DNA of 64,000 bases from an uncultured Roseibium sp. Its GTDB lineage: Bacteria; Pseudomonadota; Alphaproteobacteria; Rhizobiales; Stappiaceae. Shown here piece after piece: positions 43,401-50,795 of the stretch. Every line of letters begins with the position of its first letter. Position 1 is the stretch's first letter. Location of the stretch: contig NZ_OY780958.1 in NCBI RefSeq assembly GCF_963675985.1, positions 558,001 through 622,000 of the forward strand. The letters are read 5' to 3'. The notes beneath the pieces were generated by a model. The model worked only from the letters and a program-made list of their open reading frames with translations, was not told the DNA's origin and ran no database searches. Made by a program: the position numbers and the translations under genes.

Positions 43401-46126
43401 GGGACCGGGCGCAGGCGTTTGAGTGGTACCGTAAGGCGGCGGATGCCGGGGACGGCCGTGCCATGTTCAACCTCGGCGTGGCCTATAACAGCGGCGATGG
43501 CGTTGAACGGGACCGGGCGCAGGCGCTTGAGTGGTACCGTAAGGCGGCGGATGCCGGGGACGGCCGTGCCATGTTCGCTCTCGGCGTGGCCTATGACAGC
43601 GGCGATGGCGTTGAACGGGACCGGGCGCAGGCGCTTGAGTGGTACCGTAAGGCGGCGGATGCCGGGGACGGCCGTGCCATGTTCGCTCTCGGCGTGGCCT
43701 ATAACACCGGCGATGGCGTTGAACAGGACCGGGCGCAGGCGTTTGAGTGGTACCGTAAGGCGGCGGATGCCGGGGACGGCCGTGCCATGTTCGCTCTCGG
43801 CGTGGCCTATGACAGCGGCGATGGCGTTGAACAGGACCGGGCGCAGGCGCTTGAGTGGTACCGTAAGGCGGCGGATGCCGGGGACGGCCGTGCCATGTTC
43901 AACCTCGGCGTGGCCTATAACAGCGGCGATGGCGTTGAACAGGACCGGGCGCAGGCGCTTGAGTGGTACCGTAAGGCGGCGGATGCCGGGAACGGTAGTG
44001 CCATGTTCGCTCTCGGCGTGGCCTATGACAGCGGCGATGGCGTTGAACAGGACCGGGCGCAGGCGCTTGAGTGGTACCGTAAGGCGGCGGATGCCGGGAA
44101 CGGTAGTGCCATGTTGGCTCTCGGCGTGGCCTATAACACCGGCGATGGCGTTGAACGGGACCGGGCGCAGGCGCTTGAGTGGTGGCGCAAGGCGGCGGAT
44201 GCCGGGGACGGCCGTGCCATGTTCGCTCTCGGCGTGGCCTATGACAGCGGCGATGGCGTTGAACAGGACCGGGCGCAGGCGTTTGAGTGGTGGCGCAAGG
44301 CGGCGGATGCCGGGGACGGTAGTGCCATGTTCGCTCTCGGCGTAGCCTATGACAGCGGCGATGGCGTTGAACAGGACCGGGCGCAGGCGCTTGAGTGGTG
44401 GCGCAAGGCGGCGGATGCCGGGAACGGTAGTGCCATGTTCAACCTCGGCGTGGCCTATAACACCGGCGATGGCGTTGAACAGGACCGGGCGCAGGCGCTT
44501 GAGTGGTACCGTAAGGCGGCGGATGCCGGGGACGGCCGTGCCATGTTCAACCTCGGCGTGGCCTATAACACCGGCGATGGCGTTGAACAGGACCGGGCGC
44601 AGGCGCTTGAGTGGTACCGTAAGGCGGCGGATGCCGGGAACGGTAGTGCCATGTTCGCTCTCGGCGTGGCCTATGACAGCGGCGATGGCGTTGAACAGGA
44701 CCGGGCGCAGGCGCTTGAGTGGTGGCGCAAGGCGGCGGATGCCGGGAACGGTAGTGCCATGTTCGTTCTCGGCGTGGCCTATGAGACCGGCGATGACGTT
44801 GAACAGGACCGGGCGCAGGCGCTTGAGTGGTGGCGCAAGGCGGCGGATGCCGGGGACGGCCGTGCCATGTTCGCTCTCGGCGTGGCCTATGACAGCGGCG
44901 ATGGCGTTGAACAGGACCGGGCGCAGGCGTTTGAGTGGTGGCGCAAGGCGGCGGATGCCGGGGACGGCCGTGCCATGTTCGTTCTCGGCGTGGCCTATGA
45001 CAGTGGCGATGGCGTTGAACGGGACCGGGCGCAGGCGCTTGAGTGGTACCGTAAGGCGGCGGATGCCGGGAACGGTAGTGCCATGTTGGCTCTCGGCGTG
45101 GCCTATAACACCGGCGATGGCGTTGAACGGGACCGGGCGCAGGCGCTTGAGTGGTGGCGCAAGGCGGCGGATGCCGGGGACGGCCGTGCCATGTTCGCTC
45201 TCGGCGTGGCCTATGACAGCGGCGATGGCGTTGAACAGGACCGGGCGCAGGCGCTTGAGTGGTGGCGCAAGGCGGCGGATGCCGGGAACGGTAGTGCCAT
45301 GTTCAACCTCGGCGTGGCCTATAACACCGGCGATGGCGTTGAACAGGACCGGGCGCAGGCGCTTGAGTGGTACCGTAAGGCGGCGGATGCCGGGGACGGC
45401 CGTGCCATGTTCAACCTCGGCGTGGCCTATAACACCGGCGATGGCGTTGAACGGGACCGGGCGCAGGCGCTTGAGTGGTGGCGCAAGGCGGCGGATGCCG
45501 GGAACGGTAGTGCCATGTTCGTTCTCGGCGTGGCCTATGGGACCGGCGATGACGTTGAACAGGACCGGGCGCAGGCGCTTGAGTGGTGGCGCAAGGCGGC
45601 GGATGCCGGGGACGGCCGTGCCATGTTCGCTCTCGGCGTGGCCTATGAGACCGGCGATGGCGTTGAACAGGACCGGGCGCAGGCGCTTGAGTGGTGGCGC
45701 AAGGCGGCGGATGCCGGGGACACCAGACGGCTGCTTTGGAAAGCCTGTAATCTGGGTCAACTGGGCGCAGTCAAAATTGCGTTAAAATATGGCGCTGATA
45801 TCAACTGGATCGGAGAAGACGGATTTTCTCCGATCCACATGGCATGCGGACATGCTCACTTGGATATTATTCGGCACTTGCTCACCTTGCCGCGTCTCGA
45901 TCTGAATGCCCAAAAACTGCCTGCCGGATTTACACCGCTGATGCTGGCTTCTGAAATGGATCGGACAGAGGTCGTGCAGCTTCTTATAGACGATGGCCGA
46001 TGCAATCTCGACCTCAAGAGTTTGCGGGACAAACTTACGGCCTTGGACTATGCAATTGCCGCAGAAAATACTGATCTCGCAGACATTCTCCGCACTGCCG
46101 GGGCTAAACGAGCTGAAGAGCTTTAA
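40418..46126 (+). CDS. Giant NTPase with Sel1 and ankyrin repeats
   Basis: About 1902 residues. Residues 1-200 are unrecognised. A P-loop NTPase follows: GAGGQGKSRLAYDL (about 246-260), Walker B PTLIIVDYV (about 293-300) and a sensor-like LLIVERQRW. A helical region leads to Sel1-like (TPR-type) repeats: one or two diverged, then 29 near-identical 36-residue units (about 712-1755), then about four ankyrin repeats (GADINWIGEDGFSPIHMACGHAHLDIIRHLL). This is a STAND-like effector-NTPase-sensor layout. ATG 40418 has GGGGAG 8 bases upstream; GTG 40391 is an alternative. It converges on the relaxase gene with a 4-base overlap. Role in defence is inferred. Confidence 0.88.
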   Translation: MTGGGVSFTEFRKEIKRQIYRNDCETDFKIAVGTQAMALGCRKGNWKYWLKKAPFSKEDKERFGKKIDSPWISDLKSKGSGDPDLAIAIYFRLHCHTDDLSFANNVDRVVFAKGDVDDAEEAGGKVEKTIFEQETGQRVFVERPSERTDHSETFAQIVDRLENIARNTTPSPSEHPPAARESDPATDDKGETVCLEIPQPKLSLRTADRRFHYSQTQIDVLGRQAEQAELKAFLECEKRFCWFQIAGAGGQGKSRLAYDLAKSCGADWKAGFINAGDLNAFSAHWEHWQPNKPTLIIVDYVWAALEPLKAALQTLGRRDDLDHSVRLLIVERQRWDRGGVRKNKYRDGEDFNLEISAGEGRAEWFLALFENEGEEERLSQTCFSKRVRELTNLSSDDLVKVVRQVANLEHGSISLGDGKIKEHLERIDRSGRPLFAHLLGVALAEGAFKEGWTRDDLLRETIKRDQMHRWKAAFEDHPSKLGYPGIGENTLPMRLATLATMIDGLDCGALVEHPGWDDVNESAVLAATVLNDGPRGERVSVASAVPSLQPDILGEWFVLESLSGFIHLARFAGLAWQLAPKQMAAFLERCARDFPEHQKTFELLDHWPEQEAAQKAYAFVSSAVLGALGIREGKVYPETLFTALELGKSLQDGPAIGAIAYCHYAGVNFEKDEKIAFDLWQEAALLGHSGSQKNLGICYSQGIGTETNLVEALEWWRKAADAGDGSAMLALGVAYNSGDGVERDRAQALEWWRKAADAGDGSAMFALGVAYDSGDGVERDRAQALEWWRKAADAGDGRAMFALGVAYETGDGVERDRAQAFEWWRKAADAGDGSAMFALGVAYNSGDGVEQDRAQALEWYRKAADAGNGSAMFALGVAYDSGDGVERDRAQPLEWWRKAADAGDGRAMFVLGVAYDSGDGVERDRAQALEWWRKAADAGDGRAMFALGVAYETGDGVERDRAQAFEWWRKAADAGDGSAMFALGVAYNSGDGVERDRAQAFEWYRKAADAGDGRAMFNLGVAYNSGDGVERDRAQALEWYRKAADAGDGRAMFALGVAYDSGDGVERDRAQALEWYRKAADAGDGRAMFALGVAYNTGDGVEQDRAQAFEWYRKAADAGDGRAMFALGVAYDSGDGVEQDRAQALEWYRKAADAGDGRAMFNLGVAYNSGDGVEQDRAQALEWYRKAADAGNGSAMFALGVAYDSGDGVEQDRAQALEWYRKAADAGNGSAMLALGVAYNTGDGVERDRAQALEWWRKAADAGDGRAMFALGVAYDSGDGVEQDRAQAFEWWRKAADAGDGSAMFALGVAYDSGDGVEQDRAQALEWWRKAADAGNGSAMFNLGVAYNTGDGVEQDRAQALEWYRKAADAGDGRAMFNLGVAYNTGDGVEQDRAQALEWYRKAADAGNGSAMFALGVAYDSGDGVEQDRAQALEWWRKAADAGNGSAMFVLGVAYETGDDVEQDRAQALEWWRKAADAGDGRAMFALGVAYDSGDGVEQDRAQAFEWWRKAADAGDGRAMFVLGVAYDSGDGVERDRAQALEWYRKAADAGNGSAMLALGVAYNTGDGVERDRAQALEWWRKAADAGDGRAMFALGVAYDSGDGVEQDRAQALEWWRKAADAGNGSAMFNLGVAYNTGDGVEQDRAQALEWYRKAADAGDGRAMFNLGVAYNTGDGVERDRAQALEWWRKAADAGNGSAMFVLGVAYGTGDDVEQDRAQALEWWRKAADAGDGRAMFALGVAYETGDGVEQDRAQALEWWRKAADAGDTRRLLWKACNLGQLGAVKIALKYGADINWIGEDGFSPIHMACGHAHLDIIRHLLTLPRLDLNAQKLPAGFTPLMLASEMDRTEVVQLLIDDGRCNLDLKSLRDKLTALDYAIAAENTDLADILRTAGAKRAEEL
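42551..45682 (+). repeat. 29 tandem 108-bp Sel1 repeat units
   Basis: Exactly 29 units of 108 bases with no indels, and a partial 30th. Unit consensus at protein level is ALEWWRKAADAGDGSAMF + ALGVAYNSGDGVERDRAQ. Variation is confined to residues 1, 2, 5, 13, 15, 18, 19, 25, 26, 29 and 32, with a few alternative codon blocks each. Units 3-4 recur as 7-8; units 15, 16, 18, 19 closely match 24-27; 21 and 28 share the rare GDD. Unequal recombination and gene conversion are the likely cause. Confidence 0.95.
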
Positions 46127-47436
46127 TCTGGTTCCAACTCGTTCTCATGTGCGATGATGTTCTGATGGGCTTCCTGCATTTGGGATGTCTGCTTTGATGT
46201 AGATTTTTGAAAGATGTGGGGCTGTGCCGCCCGGATATTGCTGGACTTCTGGCCCAACGTTACCAACGCTTTTTGCTTATGTTCTTCCTGTGCGGTGATT
46301 TGACGGTTGAGCCCTGAGAGTTCCTGCCGATGTTTGTTTCGAAGCAGGTCAGCCTCATTCCCATCGTGCAATCGCGTCTGCTCGGCTTCAAGGCGAAGTT
46401 GCCGTTCGATTTCCCGTCGTTTGCCGGTCATCCAATCCCATAGGCCGCGCAAGCCCTTCCGAAACCTCAGCGCTCGTTCAAGGGTTTCTTGCTCGCGGCG
46501 GACTTGTTGTTTGGTCTCCAGGTCGGCGCGCTCCTGACGTTGCCGGGCGAGGATGCGGGTTTTGTGTTTCTTTAACTCGCGGATTTTGGCTTCATGCTCC
46601 GCCTGAATCTGTTGCCAATGCACTTGCTGCTTTGCCGTGAGCTGCTGCTCGATGATCAGCCGAGCCTCTTCCAGAGAGGGAACCGTGTCCGGGTCACTGA
46701 TGCGCTGACGCAGTTCTTTGGTTTTCAAATCGCACCAGCGGCTGAGCGAATAGATCGTATCCGGCGCACTCCAGTGGATCGCGACATAGCCGCGCCGATC
46801 CCCCTTGCAGAATTGAAAGCCGTTTTCCTGCAAGGCGGCCATCAGTGAGATTTGGCTGTCGGACTGCTGCCAACAGTCTTTGAGCACTTGTTTGACTTCC
46901 TTGGGGGCGCGCTTGCTGCGCAAGGCGACCTGATACTCCTCCAGCGAATAATTTTCCGGATCGGAGAAGGCCCGGTCTTTAAAGCCGTTTGGCAGCGTCC
47001 AGCCATGCTTAAGGAACAATTCCCTTGAGACATTGTTCAATCGCTCCTTGAAATAAGGAAGATTGATCGCCTTCATTTCAGCAGTGTCAACGCGCGAAAA
47101 GGCGACATGGTAGTGCAGCCGCGCGTTTTTTTGATGCAGGATCACGATCTTTGGCTGGCCCGCCAGCCCCAGGCGCGCCGCCGCCTTTTCAATTGCGGCA
47201 TCGAAATCCGCTGTCGAAACATTTGCGTCCTTCGGTGGGGAAAGAGACAAGCTGAAAATGAACTGCTTCGCCTTGGTTCCCTTGGCAACGGCATGCATTT
47301 CCCGGAAGGCTTCATGCACGTCCGTCGACATGAAACCCTCGACAGACCGAACTTCGACATGCTCGTTGTCGTGCTCATTCATCAGATGATTGGCAAGGTT
47401 CAGAGCACCTCCGCGCTGATTTCCCTTGAGGATCAT
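46123..47436 (-). CDS. MobA/VirD2-like relaxase
   Basis: 437 residues. The relaxase His triad is in HQKNARLHYHVAFSR (His 101, 108, 110); the N-terminal GGALNLANHLM segment is typical of this relaxase group, but the Tyr nucleophile is not clear to me. The C-terminal half is a long Glu/Arg-rich coiled coil. It nicks oriT and pilots the strand to the coupling protein. Its start overlaps the mobC stop by 4 bases. Confidence 0.9.
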   Translation of the reverse strand: MILKGNQRGGALNLANHLMNEHDNEHVEVRSVEGFMSTDVHEAFREMHAVAKGTKAKQFIFSLSLSPPKDANVSTADFDAAIEKAAARLGLAGQPKIVILHQKNARLHYHVAFSRVDTAEMKAINLPYFKERLNNVSRELFLKHGWTLPNGFKDRAFSDPENYSLEEYQVALRSKRAPKEVKQVLKDCWQQSDSQISLMAALQENGFQFCKGDRRGYVAIHWSAPDTIYSLSRWCDLKTKELRQRISDPDTVPSLEEARLIIEQQLTAKQQVHWQQIQAEHEAKIRELKKHKTRILARQRQERADLETKQQVRREQETLERALRFRKGLRGLWDWMTGKRREIERQLRLEAEQTRLHDGNEADLLRNKHRQELSGLNRQITAQEEHKQKALVTLGQKSSNIRAAQPHIFQKSTSKQTSQMQEAHQNIIAHENELEPD

Positions 47437-47834
47437 TCGTTGCCCTCCGGCTTAAAGCCCAAGGCACGTAAAAGTAGGTCCCGGATTTCAAGAACGTGGG
47501 AACAGCCATCTTGAATGTCTGCCAGCACATCCGGGGTGAGCGGCAGAACGCCGATGCGTGCGGCTTCGGCAAGGTCTCTCATGGACGCGGCAATGTCCGA
47601 TTTTCCCAACAATCCCAGAATCTGGGCGAGCTGCTGCTCGCGGGTTTGCTTTGACACACGAGGCTGTTCGACGGTGGCGTCATCCGAACCGCTTTCACAG
47701 AACAAACGACCTCGAATGTAGCTGCTGAGCGATTGACCTTGAGCGAATTGTTCCAGAAGGCTACGTTCTTCCGATGTTAGGCGCAGGGAAATAGGCGCGG
47801 AGCTTTTGCTCCGCACAGTTTTATTACGTGTCAT
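47433..47834 (-). CDS. mobC: MobC-like relaxosome accessory protein
   Basis: 133 residues. ISLRLTSEERSLLEQFAQGQSLSSYIRGRLF is a ribbon-helix-helix of the MobC/NikA kind; the C-terminal part is helical. It would bind oriT and help the relaxase. The AGGA ribosome site lies within one arm of a 10-bp inverted repeat, so autoregulation is plausible. Confidence 0.85.
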   Translation of the reverse strand: MTRNKTVRSKSSAPISLRLTSEERSLLEQFAQGQSLSSYIRGRLFCESGSDDATVEQPRVSKQTREQQLAQILGLLGKSDIAASMRDLAEAARIGVLPLTPDVLADIQDGCSHVLEIRDLLLRALGFKPEGNE

Positions 47835-47838
47835 GATT

Positions 47839-47894
47839 TTTCCTGAATGTTGAACGCAGCGCTCACGAGCGACACGATTGTTTAATTCAGGAAA
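47839..47894. other. Candidate oriT / MobC-binding inverted repeat
   Basis: A perfect 10-bp inverted repeat, TTTCCTGAAT at 47839-47848 and ATTCAGGAAA at 47885-47894. It encloses a CGCTC-AC-GAGCG mini-palindrome. It lies directly upstream of mobC, where oriT usually sits. A further 7-bp repeat, ATTCCGA/TCGGAAT, is at 47977-47997. Confidence 0.5.
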
Positions 47895-48423
47895 GTCTGG
47901 TTTGGTTATTCGGACGGAGGCGGGATGCTGTCATCCAGATCATCAACACTTCTCAGTATGTCTTCCCATTTTCTCAATTCCGACAAAATATCGGAATAAT
48001 AACTTCTAGACATACTTTCGGATTCTTGATAATTTCCGTTCGACTTTGCTCTCGTTGAGGGCACCATTCTTGTTTGCGCTATCGCCCTTCGGGCTACTTG
48101 AGCGTGGGGTGCCCTGCGCTACCGGCCTTCGGTCTACTTGAGCGCGATTTTCTCTCTTTACGCAATCGCGACCTTCGATCGATGCTCTCCAGAGAGGGCG
48201 GCCAGAAGAGGCCGGCGCGCGGTCGCGCTTGCGAACCCTTTGGGGTCGAGGGTGTAAGACCGAGAGCCATCGCTATTTGTCCCTAAGGCTTATCGTCTTC
48301 AGATCATCCCTCCTGAAGCCGGCATTGGCATCGTCTCAGAAACAGTCTAGGAAGTTTCAGGAATCGGAAGGCGCATTGGCGGCCGGTATCTCGGGCCGTG
48401 CGCAGGACAGGTAGGAACGTTAT
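47895..48423. other. Non-coding junction between island and trkH
   Basis: About 530 bases without a convincing gene. It contains a 7-bp hairpin at 47977-47997, two 29-base direct repeats at 48076-48144, and the presumed right end of the island. No copy of the tRNA-Leu 3' end could be found by eye. Confidence 0.5.
48076..48144. repeat. Two 29-base direct repeats with 40-base period
   Basis: Units at 48076-48104 and 48116-48144 both read GCGCTA-(n)-CCTTCGG-(n)-CTACTTGAGCG with few differences, and each can fold around CCTTCGG. A weaker third copy may lie near 48166-48190. They could be an intergenic repeat family or lie at the island's right end. Confidence 0.6.
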
Positions 48424-49869
48424 TTGATCTCGCTGCGCCCAGTCCTCAATGTGCTCGGGTTCCTCTATGTCGGTCTGGCGACCGCTATGCTGGTGCCTGC
48501 CATCGTCGATGTGGCGTCCAGGAACGCCGACTGGCGGGCGTTCGTGTTTTCCGCCCTGTTTACCGGCCTTGTGGGCATGCTCCTGTCGATCGCCGTCGGC
48601 GGGTCGCTCAAAGAGGGGCTCAATATCCGCCAGACCTTCCTGCTGACGGCGCTTGCCTGGGCAACACTGCCCGCCCTCGGCGCCCTGCCGTTCATGTGGC
48701 TCGGGATCGGTTATGCGGATGCGGTGTTCGAGGCCGTATCCGGTGTCACGACAACGGGCTCGACGGTGCTGTCGGGTCTGGACGGGCTGCCGCCGGGGCT
48801 TCTCGTGTGGCGCTCTTTGCTGCAATGGATCGGCGGCATCGGCATCATCGTCATGGCGATCGTGCTCCTGCCGTTCCTCAGGATCGGCGGCATGCAGCTG
48901 TTCCAGACCGAGGCCTCGGATCGGTCGGAAAAGATCGTCAGCCGGTCCATGGAGCTGATCCGGCTGCTTGGACTGGCCTATGTGCTTTTGACGGCTCTGT
49001 GCCTGATCGCCTATCTGGCGACCGGGTTTGAGCTTTTCGACGCGTTCAATCACGCGCTGACGACGATTTCCACCGGTGGCTTTTCCACCCATGACATGTC
49101 CTTCGGCTATTACGCCTACCCGGCGTCCGGCTGGGTCGGTATTTTCTTCATGGTGGTGGGTGCCCTACCGTTCGTGCTGATCGTACAGGCCCTACGGGGC
49201 CAGCCGCTTCTGTTGTGGCGGGATCCCCAGGTGCGGGCCCTTGTTGGCTTTCTTGGGATCGTCTCCCTGGTGATGACGGTCTATCTCGGCGCGACCATGG
49301 AGTTTTCGTTCGGCGAGGCTCTGCTGCGGGCGACCTTCAATGTGGTTTCGATCGTGACCGGGACCGGTTATTCGCTCGGCGACTATACCGAATGGGGTGG
49401 GCCGGTCGTCGGAATCGTACTCATCCTTAGCTTCGTCGGTGGTTGCACCGGATCCACCACCGGCGGTATCAAGATGTTCCGCTTCCTGGTCTTTTTCGGA
49501 ACGGTGAGGGCCCATTTTCGCCGCATGGTCCGGCCGAACCGGGTGATGTCGGAGGAATACGGCGGAACCCGGCTGACATCGGAACTGTCCTTTTCCGTTC
49601 TGGCCTTTCTGGTCGTCTACATGGGGGCCGTCGGCGCGGTTACCCTGGGTCTGTCCCTCTTCGGACTCGACCTGACGACGGCGCTGTCGGCGGCGGCCTC
49701 TTCGGTCGGCAACGTCGGGCCCGGGCTTGGCTCCGTTATCGGCCCGTCCGGCAATTATGCCCCGCTGCCGGACAATGCGAAGTGGCTTCTGTGTGTGGCC
49801 ATGCTCTTTGGTCGCTTGGAACTGTTCACGGTTTTGGTTCTGTTCGATCCGGATTTCTGGTCACGCTGA
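48424..49869 (+). CDS. trkH: TrkH-family potassium uptake protein
   Basis: 481 residues, about ten hydrophobic helices and re-entrant pore loops. Selectivity-filter-like segments: SGVTTTGSTVL, TTISTGGFSTHD, VVSIVTGTGYSLGDY and SSVGNVGPGLG. It forms the K+ channel of the Trk system with TrkA. Start at TTG 48424 gives the usual N-terminus, with AGGAA upstream. It is the first chromosomal gene right of the island. Confidence 0.93.
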   Translation: MISLRPVLNVLGFLYVGLATAMLVPAIVDVASRNADWRAFVFSALFTGLVGMLLSIAVGGSLKEGLNIRQTFLLTALAWATLPALGALPFMWLGIGYADAVFEAVSGVTTTGSTVLSGLDGLPPGLLVWRSLLQWIGGIGIIVMAIVLLPFLRIGGMQLFQTEASDRSEKIVSRSMELIRLLGLAYVLLTALCLIAYLATGFELFDAFNHALTTISTGGFSTHDMSFGYYAYPASGWVGIFFMVVGALPFVLIVQALRGQPLLLWRDPQVRALVGFLGIVSLVMTVYLGATMEFSFGEALLRATFNVVSIVTGTGYSLGDYTEWGGPVVGIVLILSFVGGCTGSTTGGIKMFRFLVFFGTVRAHFRRMVRPNRVMSEEYGGTRLTSELSFSVLAFLVVYMGAVGAVTLGLSLFGLDLTTALSAAASSVGNVGPGLGSVIGPSGNYAPLPDNAKWLLCVAMLFGRLELFTVLVLFDPDFWSR

Positions 49870-49874
49870 CAGCT

Positions 49875-49900
49875 TGACCGCAATTCCGCCAGAGCGGTCA
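49875..49900. terminator. Hairpin after trkH
   Basis: A perfect 7-bp stem TGACCGC/GCGGTCA with a 12-base loop starts 5 bases after the trkH stop. A short T-rich segment (CATTTTCC) lies 8 bases later, so termination is plausible but not strong. Confidence 0.5.
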
Positions 49901-49916
49901 GCAAATGTCATTTTCC

Positions 49917-49963
49917 TGCGCTCCGATGCTCACGTACTTCAAGTAGGCTGCGCTTCGGTGCTC
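49917..49963. repeat. Intergenic palindromic repeat element
   Basis: Two 15-base direct copies, TGCGCTCCGATGCTC and TGCGCTTCGGTGCTC, flank the palindrome TACTTCAAGTA (49935-49945). It shares the ACTTGA-type core with the repeats at 48076-48144 on the opposite strand. It resembles a dispersed extragenic element. Confidence 0.55.
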
Positions 49964-50057
49964 GCAAAACACCCTTATCGCCACGTCCCGACAGAATTTC
50001 GATCAAGCTCCGTAAATCGGGCTTGTTTACCTTTTGTTCCCGCGCTATTCAGGTGCC

Positions 50058-50762
50058 ATGAAATTCACAGTTCCCCTTGTCAGCGGCCGTCTGGTCAAAC
50101 GATACAAGCGCTTCCTGGCCGATGTCATTCTCGATGAAGACGGTACGGAAATCACAGCCCATTGCGCCAATCCGGGGTCGATGCTCGGCCTGAAGGAGCC
50201 CGGTTCCCGGGTGTGGCTGTCGCAATCGGACAACCCCAACCGCAAGCTCAAATATTCCTGGGAAGTGATCGAGGCGGACGGGGCGCTGGTCGGGATCAAC
50301 ACCGCCCATCCCAACGGCCTGGTGGAAGACGCGCTGAAGGCCGGCATGGTGCCGGAGCTCAACGGCTTTGCGGGCCTGCGCCGGGAAGTGAAATACGGCA
50401 AGAATTCCCGGATCGATATCCTGCTGGAAGGCGGGGACGGCGGCCTTACCTATGTGGAGGTGAAGAACGTTCACCTGATGCGGGAGCCGGGCCTTGCGGA
50501 ATTCCCCGATTCGGTGACGGCCCGAGGCGCCAAGCATCTGGCCGAAATGTCGGACATGGTCGCCGAAGGCCACCGGGCAGCGATGGTGTTCCTGGTGCAG
50601 CGGCCCGATTGTGAGCGGATGTCACTGGCTCGCGATATCGACCCGAATTACGGTCAAGCCTTCGACGCCGCCCGCAAGGCGGGTGTGGAGGCCTATGCGG
50701 TCGGCTGTTCGGTGACGGTCGAAGGCATCGAGGTCGACAAGCCCGTCCGGCTTCTGGACTGA
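50058..50762 (+). CDS. sfsA: SfsA family DNA/RNA nuclease
   Basis: 234 residues. VSGRLVKRYKRFLADV at the start, then CANPGSMLGL, and the PD-(D/E)XK-like core SRIDILLEGG followed by YVEVKNVHLM, are the SfsA signatures. Historically called sugar fermentation stimulation protein; some members are nucleases. The ATG at 50058 is the family's usual start. Confidence 0.93.
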   Translation: MKFTVPLVSGRLVKRYKRFLADVILDEDGTEITAHCANPGSMLGLKEPGSRVWLSQSDNPNRKLKYSWEVIEADGALVGINTAHPNGLVEDALKAGMVPELNGFAGLRREVKYGKNSRIDILLEGGDGGLTYVEVKNVHLMREPGLAEFPDSVTARGAKHLAEMSDMVAEGHRAAMVFLVQRPDCERMSLARDIDPNYGQAFDAARKAGVEAYAVGCSVTVEGIEVDKPVRLLD

Positions 50763-50795
50763 GCACGGACGGGCGTCATTTAAGGTCGTTTCCGG

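Larger units (their letters stand above)
16380..48300. mobile_element. Integrated mobilizable genomic island at tRNA-Leu
   Basis: Between tRNA-Leu and trkH lies a block with a site-specific recombinase at one end and a MobC/relaxase pair at the other. It also has a VirD4-like coupling protein, ParB, ArdA, ParDE and defence cargo, and composition that shifts sharply from module to module. The left end is fixed by the recombinase-tRNA overlap. The right end lies between about 47.9 and 48.4 kb; I find no copy of the tRNA 3' end there, so attR is unresolved, as expected if a serine recombinase uses a very short core. No VirB/mating-pair genes are seen, so it fits an integrative mobilizable element. 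Confidence 0.8.

Noticed and set aside
42551..45682. Regular repeats suggesting a CRISPR array
   Set aside because: The repeats are contiguous 108-base units with no unique spacers, in a coding frame with Sel1 residues.
42488..45760. A 1090-residue open frame on the minus strand and long frames in another plus frame across the repeat array
   Set aside because: The 108-bp period is a multiple of three, so any frame free of stops in one unit stays open in all. The product is low-complexity repetition with no start signal, and the Sel1 frame explains the DNA.
48229..48424. A copy of the tRNA-Leu 3' end as attR
   Set aside because: I searched this stretch by eye on both strands and found no match longer than a few bases.
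48304..49092. A 262-residue minus-strand frame across the trkH start
   Set aside because: It is a His/Arg/Gln-rich shadow of the trkH gene, whose membrane helices are unmistakable.
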